A stretch of 16,907 nucleotides of DNA from CAYRVX01 sp964642165 (GTDB taxonomy: Bacteria > Planctomycetota > Phycisphaerae > SM23-33), in contig CAZXOC010000159.1 of assembly GCA_964642165.1 (NCBI GenBank), positions 1-16,907 of the forward strand, given 5' to 3'. The position numbers and the translations under genes were made by a program. Below are positions 8,401 to 15,100 of this stretch, one piece after another; positions within the stretch are counted from its first letter, which is position 1; the number at the start of each line of letters is the position of its first letter. The notes beneath the pieces were generated by a model. That model was not told the origin of the DNA. It did not search any database and saw only the letters and a list, made by a program, of their open reading frames with translations.

Positions 8401-8609
8401 CGGCCGTCACGACCATCCTGGGCCTGCTGCCGCTGCTGCTGTCCTCGGGCATCGGCTCGGAGGTGCAGCGCCCCCTGGCCGCGGTCGTCGTCTTCGGGCT
8501 GACGACGTCGACGTTGCTGACACTGTTTGTGATTCCAGCCGTCTACGGGTGGTTCGAGGGCAAGGCCCACCGCCTCGATAACGGCGCGATTCGAGGAGAC
8601 AAGGAATGA
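5457..8609 (+). CDS. Heavy-metal efflux RND pump (HME-RND, CzcA/CusA-like)
   Basis: This inner-membrane proton-driven pump of 1050 residues has the normal length for CzcA/CusA. The N-terminus carries the first helix (HGLVTIAILGVIGYGIY) and the family signature MPVDAFPDIS. Periplasmic porter domains lie between helix 1 and helix 2 and again at about 565-870; membrane helix blocks lie at about 345-545 and 880-1040. Helix 4 reads IAIGMLGDGAVVMVEN: D416 and E423 match CzcA Asp408 and Glu415, but the first acid of the CzcA DFG motif is absent, as in CusA. The porter segment TQPIQNAFDELLSG lacks the methionine of the CusA copper site, and SHPHP (H619, H621) stands where CzcA-like pumps usually have Asp/Met-Pro. 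Substrate is therefore unclear: divalent metals or Cu/Ag. The ribosome site is GGAAGGAAA before ATG 5457, 40 bases after the adaptor stop. Confidence 0.95.
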   Translation: MKDRPGLEDRLIDTSLRTHGLVTIAILGVIGYGIYEYTQMPVDAFPDISPIMVPVFAEAHGMAPEEIERLITYPIETAMNGLPGVTQIKSTSAFGMAVVYVYFEEDTDIYFARRLVGERLAAAMSDLPEMHDPPTLGPISTGLGQIFIYYLTAEEGIHTDGKETDTYLRELNDWVVKQQLQSVPGVTDVLSVGGHVLQYQIRVDPYALRKYDLTLAELVEAVQSNNRNVGGQFLVIGSEEHLVRGLGLLKDLEGIRNVPLKVVDGTAVRVGDVAEVAYGKEIRRGVVSRDGKEEVVSGMVLKLYGENTSEVIDLLYQKVAEVQKSLPKGVKLVAYYEQAELVAEATWTVKKALLIGAALVVLTLTVFLGNLRTAFIVALSLPICTLIAVIFMGRYHVSANLMSLGGIAIAIGMLGDGAVVMVENIYRHLGKAGNAGRSKLQVVHEAAREVARPIVFSISIIILVFLPIFALEGVEGKMFRPLAFTICFALLGSMATALIAAPVLSMYLLKLRERREFVLLRALKAIYRPLLAWAIRLRLPVALLALAGFIAALLVLPHIGTEFVPTLEEGSVLIGVTMAPSISLEKATETVVKLEREIMKYGEVKEVVSRIGRPEAGSHPHPVNYAEVHIELRDRGEWPTYRTKADLVAALNERLSEYPGVQLNFTQPIQNAFDELLSGTKAQLAIKVKSMYGGDLEGLREQADRISAAIENVEGLVDLSVEQSFGQPQVQIVADRAQCSRHGVAVSSIMEIVELAIGGEVIDSLYLHTRRFGIHVRFQEPYRADVEAIRNIWVPTDSGARIPLSQVAEVKQITGPIQINRERNQRRWVVQANVRGRDLGSVFRDVRRAIEDKVKLPPGYFVEYGGQFENQQRAMARLSIIVPIVIAGVFLMLWMTFGSPRHALIILINVPLALIGGVFGLLVTGEYLSVPASVGFIALFGIAVQNGLVLVGTIRQLRQRGMELAQALIEGGLLRLRPVLMTAVTTILGLLPLLLSSGIGSEVQRPLAAVVVFGLTTSTLLTLFVIPAVYGWFEGKAHRLDNGAIRGDKE

Positions 8610-9025
8610 GGTTCCCCGCAGGTCCCGGTGTGGTGGTGTCGGTCCTGGCCACGGCCCTTCTGTCGGGCTGTCAGCACGGGAAGAACCTGACCGCCGCCGG
8701 CGAGGTGACGGTGCAGCCCGTCTCGACGAAGACGGTGCGCGTGGTCTGGGCCGAGGCGTGGCAGGACGGCGAGTACACCGTCGTCAGGGGGGGCCTCATG
8801 CGCCGAGGCATCTCGGCCTATCCCCTCACCGGCCACGTCGACGTCCGGTTCGTCGACGCCGACGGCCACGTCGTGCGGCACGCCAGCTCGCGCGAGGTGG
8901 GCATCCGCAGGTCAACGCCGGGCAAAGGACCCAGGCTGTCGCCCTTCGAGCTTCGTCTGAAGTTCCGCCCGGCGGCGGGCAGCACGGCCGTGGTGGCCTA
9001 CCACGCGGGCGCGCACGAAAGATAG
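8606..9025 (+). CDS. Small lipoprotein of unknown function coupled to the efflux pump
   Basis: A protein of 139 residues with a lipoprotein signal: hydrophobic VVVSVLATALLSGC with lipobox LSGC and Cys22. The rest is rich in beta-strand-like segments (TVRVVWAEAW, EYTVVRGGLMRR, GHVDVRFVDADGHVV, FELRLKFRPA), suggesting a compact beta-sandwich domain. I do not recognise the family. Its ATG overlaps the TGA of the pump gene (ATGA at 8606-8609), with GAGGAGA upstream, so it is almost certainly made together with the pump. It contains no cysteine after the lipidated one, and its His and Met residues form no clear CusF-like copper site. It may be an accessory or assembly factor of the efflux complex, or a metal-stress envelope protein; this is inferred from context only. 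It is the last gene of the operon. Confidence 0.8.
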   Translation: MRFPAGPGVVVSVLATALLSGCQHGKNLTAAGEVTVQPVSTKTVRVVWAEAWQDGEYTVVRGGLMRRGISAYPLTGHVDVRFVDADGHVVRHASSREVGIRRSTPGKGPRLSPFELRLKFRPAAGSTAVVAYHAGAHER

Positions 9026-9062
9026 GCGCCTGTCCGGCGCCGGTCATCCGGCGTCACGCCGG
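9025..9062. terminator. Overlapping inverted repeats between convergent genes
   Basis: Only 28 bases separate the stops of the small lipoprotein (9025) and the NagB/PIG-L fusion (9054). They hold three alternative GC-rich stems: GGCGCC/GGCGCC (9025-9030 and 9036-9041), CGCCGG/CCGGCG around TCAT (9038-9043 and 9048-9053), and the 15-base palindrome CCGGCGT-C-ACGCCGG (9048-9062). The position between convergent genes fits a two-way terminator, although no T-run follows. Confidence 0.45.
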
Positions 9063-10985
9063 GCCCTGCCACCGGACGAAGGCCTCGATGGCCTCGTACT
9101 CGGCCAGGCCGAGGCGGTCGTAGAGCTTCGCCGTCGCGCGGTTGCGCTGCTCGGCGCGCTGCCAGAACTCGCGCTCGTCGGAGCCGGGGAACAGGGCCTT
9201 GTCCTTCTGCGATTCGTGCCGGAAGACGGCGTCGATCTTCCGGCGCAGCTCCTGCGGGCCCAGCGGGACGGCCATGTCGATCTGGTGCGGCTCCCACTCC
9301 TGCCACGCCCCGCGATACAGCCACACCTCGCATGGGGCGAACCAGTCCTGGTCGCCGACGCGCTCGATGGCCCTCAGCACGGCGTTGAGGCACGTGCGGT
9401 GCGTGCCGTGCGGGTCGGACAGGTCGCCGGCGGCGTAGAGCTGGTGCGGCCGGACCCGCTCCAGCAGGTCCGCCAGGATGCGGACGTCGTCCTCGCCGAG
9501 GGGCTTCTTGCGGACGCGCCCGGTCTCGTAGAACGGCAGGTCGAGGAAATGGAGGTTCTCGAGGGGCACGCCGCAGTGGCGCGCCGCGGCGCGGGCCTCG
9601 CCGTAGCGGATGAGGGCCTTGACCTTCTGCACCTCGGCGCTGTCGGTCTGCCCGGGCTTCTTGTGGCGGAGGAACTCCTCCATGTGCTGCTCGACGCCGG
9701 CGGAGTGCCCGCGGTCGATGCCGAAGATGCGGTTGAAGGCCTCGGCGAAGTCGGCGAAGCGGATCGCGTCGTCGTCGAACACCGCGAGGTTGCCGGACGT
9801 CTGGTAGGCCACGTGCACGTCGTGGCCCTGCTCGACGAGGCGGATGATCGTCCCGCCCATGGAGATGACGTCGTCATCGGGATGCGGGCTGAAGATCAGC
9901 ACCCGCTTGGGGTAGATGGTGTCGGTGGGGCGGTCCACGTCGCCCGGCTGCTTCTCCTCCCGCGGCTTGCCGCCCGGCCAGCCCGTGATCGACCGCTGAA
10001 GCTCGCGGAAGACCCGCAGGTTGATCTGGTACGCCGGGCCGTGCTCCGCCAGCAGGTCCTGGAGGTGGTTCTCGTTGTAGTCCTCGTCGGTGAGCTTGAG
10101 GATCGCCTTGTCGCTGCGGCGCGCCAGCCAGATGACCGCCTGGCGGATCGTGCGGTCGGACCAGGGAACCGACCCGAGCACCCACGGGCTGCCGAAGCGC
10201 GTCAGCTTCGCCGCGGCGGCTTCGTCCAGGTAGACCTCCGCGGCCCCGTGGCGCTGGAGGAAGCTCGCGGCGACGGCCGACGAAACCTCGCCCTCCACCG
10301 CCCGGGCGATCACCGGCGCCTTGCCCTCGCCGAAGGCCATCAGGACGACACGGCGGGCCTCCAGGATCGTGCCGACGCCCATGGTGATCGCCCGGCGGGG
10401 GACGTGGGCCTCGCCGAAGAAGTCGCCCGCGGCGTCGGTGCGGGTGACGCGGTCGAGCCAGATCAGGCGCGTGCGGCTGTCCGGCGGCGAGCCGGGCTCG
10501 TTGGCGCCGATGTGCCCGCTGCGCCCGATGCCGAGAAGCTGCAGGTCGATCCCCCCGGCCGCCTCGATGGCCCGCTCGTACGCGGCGCACGACGCGGCGA
10601 CCTCCTCCGGCGGGACCGTGCCGTCGGGGACGTGCACGCGGGCCGGGTCGATGTCCACGTGGTCGAAGAGGTGCTCGGCCATGTAACGCCGATGGCTCTG
10701 GAGCTCCCGCGGCCGCAGGGGGTAGTGCTCGACGAGATTGAACGTCACGACGTTGCGGAAGCTCAGGTCTTCCTGGCGGTGCAGGCGGACGAGCTCGGCG
10801 TAGACGCTCATGGGCGTCGAGCCGCTGGGCAGCCCCAGCACGCACGTCTCGTTGCGATCGGCCTTCTCGCGGATCAGGCGGGCGATCTGGCCGGCGACGG
10901 CGAGGCTCGCTTCCGGCGAGTCGTCGAACACGCGGGTGGGGATCTTCTCGAATCTCGTCAGGGCATCTGGGTCGGCGGGGGTCAT
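9054..10985 (-). CDS. NagB-like / PIG-L deacetylase-like fusion protein
   Basis: This cytoplasmic protein of 643 residues has two enzyme-like domains. Residues 10-270 match the glucosamine-6-phosphate isomerase/deaminase fold (LGLPSGSTPM at 50-59, FDHVDI, ITMGVGTI). Residues 360-540 match the PIG-L family of zinc N-acetylglucosaminyl deacetylases: PHPDDD (367-372) in place of the usual PHPDDE, and HGTH (526-529), giving likely zinc ligands H368, D371 and H529. A similar long two-domain form is known from Bacteroidetes and planctomycetes, annotated as glucosamine-6-phosphate deaminase. The NagB part has V85 where E. coli NagB has Asp72 and S156 where it has Asp141; H158 and E163 remain. Classical deaminase activity is therefore doubtful. 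A role in amino-sugar metabolism is likely. Start: ATG 10985, with AGGAAGGA upstream and its own promoter at 11031-11059. Confidence 0.88.
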   Translation of the reverse strand: MTPADPDALTRFEKIPTRVFDDSPEASLAVAGQIARLIREKADRNETCVLGLPSGSTPMSVYAELVRLHRQEDLSFRNVVTFNLVEHYPLRPRELQSHRRYMAEHLFDHVDIDPARVHVPDGTVPPEEVAASCAAYERAIEAAGGIDLQLLGIGRSGHIGANEPGSPPDSRTRLIWLDRVTRTDAAGDFFGEAHVPRRAITMGVGTILEARRVVLMAFGEGKAPVIARAVEGEVSSAVAASFLQRHGAAEVYLDEAAAAKLTRFGSPWVLGSVPWSDRTIRQAVIWLARRSDKAILKLTDEDYNENHLQDLLAEHGPAYQINLRVFRELQRSITGWPGGKPREEKQPGDVDRPTDTIYPKRVLIFSPHPDDDVISMGGTIIRLVEQGHDVHVAYQTSGNLAVFDDDAIRFADFAEAFNRIFGIDRGHSAGVEQHMEEFLRHKKPGQTDSAEVQKVKALIRYGEARAAARHCGVPLENLHFLDLPFYETGRVRKKPLGEDDVRILADLLERVRPHQLYAAGDLSDPHGTHRTCLNAVLRAIERVGDQDWFAPCEVWLYRGAWQEWEPHQIDMAVPLGPQELRRKIDAVFRHESQKDKALFPGSDEREFWQRAEQRNRATAKLYDRLGLAEYEAIEAFVRWQGPA

Positions 10986-11005
10986 CGCACGGCGTCCTTC
11001 CTGCC

Positions 11006-11023
11006 GGCGCCGAACGCGGCGCC
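11006..11023 (-). other. Hairpin at the 5' end of the NagB/PIG-L mRNA
   Basis: GGCGCCG (11006-11012) and CGGCGCC (11017-11023) form a perfect 7-bp stem with a 4-base loop. It lies at the very start of the minus-strand transcript expected from the promoter at 11031-11059 (start near 11024). A 5'-terminal stem can protect an mRNA from decay. It sits about 20 bases before the start codon, so it need not hide the ribosome site. Confidence 0.4.
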
Positions 11024-11030
11024 TCGCTCC

Positions 11031-11059
11031 TTTCTAGCGCCTCCGGGCCGGGCGTGCAA
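11031..11059 (-). promoter_or_regulatory. Sigma-70-type promoter for the NagB/PIG-L fusion gene
   Basis: On the minus strand, TTGCAC (11059-11054) is followed after exactly 17 bases by TAGAAA (11036-11031). The expected start is near 11024, giving a leader of about 39 bases before ATG 10985. Its -35 box lies 23 bases from the -35 box of the divergent TatD promoter, so one bound regulator could affect both. Confidence 0.65.
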
Positions 11060-11082
11060 GCTCCCCGCCGCGATTTGCGGCG

Positions 11083-11112
11083 TTGCCGGCGACCCCGGGC
11101 CGCGCCTATCAT
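11083..11112 (+). promoter_or_regulatory. Promoter for the TatD-family gene
   Basis: TTGCCG (11083-11088) and TATCAT (11107-11112) are separated by 18 bases. The expected transcription start falls at about 11118-11120, on or next to the ATG at 11120, so the mRNA would be leaderless or nearly so. The -10 box also covers the earlier in-frame ATG at 11111, ruling it out as a start. Confidence 0.6.
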
Positions 11113-11119
11113 GTCGCCC

Positions 11120-11899
11120 ATGCCCGAGCTGATCGACACGCACTGCCACCTCGCGCACGGCCGCCTGCGCCAGCAGGTCGACGCCGTCCTCGAGCGGGCC
11201 CGCGCCGCGGGGGTCGGGCGGATGGTGTGCGCTGCCGGGACGGTTCACGAGTCCAAGGGGGCGCTGTCGGTCGCCCGGGGGCAGGAGGGCGTGTGGTGCA
11301 TGGCCGGGGTGCACCCTCACGACGCGCAGGGCGCCTCGGCGGGCTACCTTGCGGCCGTCGAGCGGCTCGCGGGCGAGGCGAAGAACGTGGCGGTGGGGGA
11401 GGTCGGGCTGGACTACCACCACGACCATTCCCCGCGCGAGGACCAGCGGCGGGTCTTCGCGGAGCAGCTCGCCCTGGCGAGGCGGCTGGGCAAGCCCGTC
11501 GTGATCCACACGCGCGAGGCGTTCGCGGACACGATGGCGATCCTCCACGAGGCCGGCGTCGACGCCGCCCGCGTGGTGTTCCACTGCTGCACCGAGCCGG
11601 CCGACAACGTCCGGGCGGCGCTGGACATCGGCGCGGCGATCAGCTTCAGCGGCATCGTGACGTTCCGCAACGCGGGCTACCTGCGCGAGGCCGCGGCGAT
11701 CGTGCCCGACGAGCGCCTGCTGATCGAGACGGACAGCCCGTTCTGCTCGCCCGAGCCGGTCCGCAAGGTGCGGACGAACGAGCCGGCGAACGTGGCGCAC
11801 GTCGCCGCCTGCCTGGCCGGCGTGCGGAACACCACGCCCGAGGCCCTCGCCGAGCGGACCACCGCCAACGCGGTCCGCTTCTTCGGGCTGGCGTCCTGA
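11120..11899 (+). CDS. TatD-family metal-dependent hydrolase / DNase
   Basis: This cytoplasmic protein of 259 residues has the length and motifs of the TatD family, metal-dependent enzymes known for 3'-5' DNA exonuclease or AP-endonuclease activity in DNA repair. Metal ligands are all in place: DTHCH (H8, H10), GEVGLDYH (E94), VIHTREA (H130), VFHCC (H155) and LIETDSP (D205). The C-terminal RKVRTNEPANVAHVA (215-229) is typical. Start: the frame is open further upstream and contains ATGs at 11054 and 11111, but these lie upstream of or within the promoter at 11083-11112; ATG 11120 gives the normal family N-terminus MPELIDTHCH. No ribosome site is seen, in keeping with a leaderless mRNA. It precedes mfd on the same strand, but mfd has its own promoter. 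The exact substrate cannot be told from sequence. Confidence 0.9.
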   Translation: MPELIDTHCHLAHGRLRQQVDAVLERARAAGVGRMVCAAGTVHESKGALSVARGQEGVWCMAGVHPHDAQGASAGYLAAVERLAGEAKNVAVGEVGLDYHHDHSPREDQRRVFAEQLALARRLGKPVVIHTREAFADTMAILHEAGVDAARVVFHCCTEPADNVRAALDIGAAISFSGIVTFRNAGYLREAAAIVPDERLLIETDSPFCSPEPVRKVRTNEPANVAHVAACLAGVRNTTPEALAERTTANAVRFFGLAS

Positions 11900-11900
11900 G

Positions 11901-11936
11901 CAGGCGCCCCTGCCCGGCAGGGCCCGCCCCTGCCCG
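11901..11936 (+). terminator. GC hairpin and 12-base direct repeat after the TatD gene
   Basis: Just past the TatD stop, CCCTGCC-C-GGCAGGG (11908-11922) forms a palindrome, followed by CCCGCCCCTGCCCGAAAACG without a T-run. The word CGCCCCTGCCCG occurs twice, at 11905-11916 and 11925-11936. The hairpin may stop TatD transcription before the mfd promoter; evidence is limited to its shape and position. Confidence 0.3.
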
Positions 11937-11954
11937 AAAACGCCCCGTGTCGGC

Positions 11955-11983
11955 TTGGCCGCGGCGCGACGGATGCGTAAGAT
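11955..11983 (+). promoter_or_regulatory. Sigma-70-type promoter for mfd
   Basis: TTGGCC (11955-11960) and TAAGAT (11978-11983) are spaced by exactly 17 bases, with a start expected near 11990. This rules out the in-frame TTG at 11955 and ATG at 11973 as mfd starts, since both lie within the promoter, and defines a leader of about 150 bases before ATG 12141. Confidence 0.65.
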
Positions 11984-11989
11984 ACCGCA

Positions 11990-12140
11990 GGCCGGCCGGG
12001 CGATGATGCGTCACGGTTCGGCGTACTACGGCATGTGGACGTCGATGGGCCTGCACGGGCGGTTCGGCGAAATCGCCCGTGCTTGGTGCTGCGCGCGGGC
12101 AGCCGCGAGAGCCCGCTCACCCGCGCGCAGAGACGGAAGG
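11990..12140 (+). ncRNA. Structured leader RNA upstream of mfd
   Basis: The predicted 5' leader of mfd holds two strong hairpins in a row. The first pairs 12053-12064 with 12071-12082 (12 bp, one G-U pair, loop CGGCGA; core GCACGGGCG/CGCCCGTGC). The second pairs CTGCGCGCGGG (12089-12099) with CCCGCGCGCAG (12120-12130), 11 perfect base pairs with a 20-base loop that can add GGGC/GCCC (12097-12100 and 12111-12114). The word CGGTTCGGCG occurs at 12014-12023 and again at 12060-12069. The frame through it is open, but codons such as CGT, GGT, GAA, GCT, AGA, TCA and GGA are commoner here than in mfd, so it is probably not translated. It matches no leader or riboswitch I know. Only 10 bases separate the second stem from the start codon, so folding may control ribosome access. 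Confidence 0.5.
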
Positions 12141-15100
12141 ATGTTCCGGCAGGTCCTGCAAGACGAGCAGCTCCTCGCCGCGGTCGATCGCCTCGGCGCC
12201 GGGAAGACCCTGCGCCTGGCGGGCGTGTGGGGCTCGGCTGCGCCGCTGGTTGCCGCGGCGCTGGGGCGTCTGGCGAGCAGGCCGGTCCTGCTGGTGACGG
12301 CGCACATGGACGCCGCCGACGACGCCGCCGACGACATCGAGGTCCTCACCGGCACGGCGGCGCACCTGTTTCCGGCGTGGGAGGTGGACGTCGGCAGCGA
12401 CCACCTCAACGACGAGATCACGGGCGAGCGTCTTCGGGTTTGCAGCCTGCTGGTGTCGAACGCGGCCATGCGCGACAAATCCGTGGAGTTCCTCGTCGCG
12501 CCGACCATGGCGCTGCTCCAGCCGGTCCCCACGCCGCAAGCCCTGGAGGCCGGTCGCCTCGCGCTCGAGATCGGCGCCGAGCATGACATCGACGCCCTCT
12601 GCGCCTGGCTCGTGGACGCCGGCTTCGAGCGCGTCGACCAGGTCGACCAGCAGGGCGAATTCGCCCGGCGGGGGGGTATCGTCGACGTCTTCCCCTCCGG
12701 CGCGGGCCAGCCGGTGCGGGCGGAGCTCTTCGGCGACGAGATCGAGTCCATCCGCCACTTCGACCTGGACACGCAGCGCTCGACCGAGCAGCTCGGGCGG
12801 TACACGGTGACGGGCCTGTCGGCCGGGCTGGACGCCGCAGACGACAGGACGACCCACCTGCTGAGCTACCTGCCGGACGGGGCGATCGTGTGCCTGATCG
12901 AGCCCGAGGCGGTCACGGAGCTGGCCGGGCAGCTCTACGACCGCACGCGAGACATCGAGGGGCGGGTAGCGGCGGCGATGCTCCGACCCGAGGACGTCCT
13001 GACGCAGTTCGGGCGCTTCGCCCTGCTGGAGCTGAGCCCCTTCGGCGGCGACGGGCGCCAGCCGCAGGGCGCCCCGGACACCGTCTCCCTGGGGGTCCGC
13101 TCCCTCCAGCGACTGGGCATCGGCACGCACGAGGCGCTGAGCGAGCTGACGCAGCTTTCGGACGTGGCGGACGTCTGGGTGTACTGCGAGAACCCCGCCG
13201 AGCGGGACCGCCTCGTCGAGCTGCTCAAGGCCCAGCACCCGGAGCTGGCGCTGCGGCTGCACACGGCCATCGGGCACATCGCCAGCGGCTTCTACTGGCC
13301 CGGGCGGAGGCTGGTGGCCGTCGGGCACCACGAGGTCTTCCGGCGGTACGCCAAGCGCCGGCGGATCCGCCGCGTCCGCGCCGGCCGCCCGATCGAGTCG
13401 ATGCTGGACCTGACCGAGGGCGAGCACGTCGTGCACGTCGCCCACGGCATCGCGAGGTTCGAGGGGCTCAAGCTCCTCGAGCGCGACGGGCGGACCGAGG
13501 AGTTCCTCGCGCTGAAGTTCGACGGGGGCACCGTCCTGCACGTGCCCGCCAGCCGCATCGACCTCGTCCAGAAGTACGTGGGCTCGCACAAGTTCCGCCC
13601 GAGCCTCAGCCGCCTGGGCGGGTCGCTCTGGCAGCGGCAGAAGGGCCGGGTCACCGAGGCCGTCAAGGACCTCGCCGCCGAGATGCTCCGCGTCCAGGCC
13701 CTGCGACGCACCCGACCCGGCATGAGCTACCCCAAGGCCACCGACTGGCAGCGAAAGTTCGCCGACGAGTTCATCTACACCGAGACGGAGGACCAGCTCG
13801 CGACGATGCGCCAGCTCGAGCAGGACATGGCCGAGCCGCGCCCGATGGACCGCCTCCTGTGCGGCGACGTGGGCTACGGCAAGACCGAGCTGGCGATGCG
13901 GGCGGCGTTCAAGACCGTCGAGGCCGGGCGCCAGGTCGCCGTCCTCGTGCCCACGACGGTGCTCGCCGGGCAGCACCTGCGGACCTTCCGCGAGCGCATG
14001 GCGGACTACCCCGTCGAGGTCGAGGCCCTCAGCCGCTTCCGCACACCCAGCGAGCAGGCGAGCATCTGCTCGCGCCTGCGGCACGGCAAGATCGACATCC
14101 TCATCGGCACGCACCGCCTGCTCAGCGGCGACGTGGACTTCGCCGACCTCGGGCTGGTCGTCATCGACGAGGAGCAGCGCTTCGGCGTCGCCCACAAGGA
14201 GCACCTCAAGCAGATGCGCGCGACCGTGGACGTCCTGACGATGACGGCCACCCCCATCCCCCGCACGCTGCACATGGCCCTGCTGGGGCTGCGCGACATC
14301 AGCTCGCTGACCACCCCGCCGCTCGACCGCCGCGCGATCCACACCGAGGTCTGCCACTACAACGAGCGCCTCGTCCGCCAGGCGGTCCTCCGCGAGCTCA
14401 ACCGCCAGGGGCAGGTCTTCTTCGTCCACAACCTCGTCCGCGACATCGACGGGATCGCCGAGCGACTCCGCGAGCTCGTCCCCGAGGCCCGCATCGAGTA
14501 CGCCCACGGGCAGATGAAGGAACGCCGGCTCGAAAAGACCATGCTCCGCTTCGTCCGCCAGGAGATCGACGTGCTCGTCTGCACGACCATCATCGAGTCC
14601 GGGCTGGACATCCCGACGGCCAACACCATGGTCATCCACGAGGCCGACCGGTTCGGCCTGGCCGGCCTGCACCAGCTCCGCGGGCGCGTCGGGCGCTACA
14701 AGCACCGCGCGCACTGCTACCTGCTGCTCCCGGAGCGGCGCAGCGTCTCGGCCGTGGCGGCCAAACGCCTCAAGGCCATCGAGGAGTTCTCCGACCTCGG
14801 CGCGGGCTTCCAGATCGCCATGCGCGACCTGGAGATCCGCGGGGCGGGCAACATCCTCGGGCGCGAGCAGAGCGGGCACATCGCCGCGGTGGGCTACGAG
14901 CTGTACTGCCAGCTCCTCGAGCGCGCCGTCCGCGACATGCGAGGCGAGCCGCAGCCCGAGACGCCCGACTGCCACATCGAGGTCGGCATCGACGCCTACA
15001 TCCCACGCTCCTACGTGCCCTCCCAGCGCCAGCGGATGGAGATCTACCGCCGCCTGGCCCGCTGCCACGCCGCCGAGGAGCTCGCCCAGCTCCGCGACGG

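Noticed and set aside
5439..8570. Long minus-strand open frame opposite the RND pump
   Set aside because: It mirrors the pump gene and is composition-driven, with His/Asp/Arg/Gln-rich sequence and no recognisable domain.
9216..11132. Long plus-strand open frame opposite the NagB/PIG-L fusion
   Set aside because: The minus strand has clear enzyme motifs, promoter and ribosome site; the plus frame is a mirror image.
12053..12130. tRNA, SRP RNA or another standard RNA in the mfd leader
   Set aside because: GGTTCG resembles a T-loop, but there is no acceptor stem or CCA end, no anticodon arm, and no GGAAGGNAGCA-type SRP core.
11955..12140. Extended N-terminus of Mfd
   Set aside because: The first codons overlap the promoter, and the rest overlaps two strong hairpins and has codon use unlike mfd.
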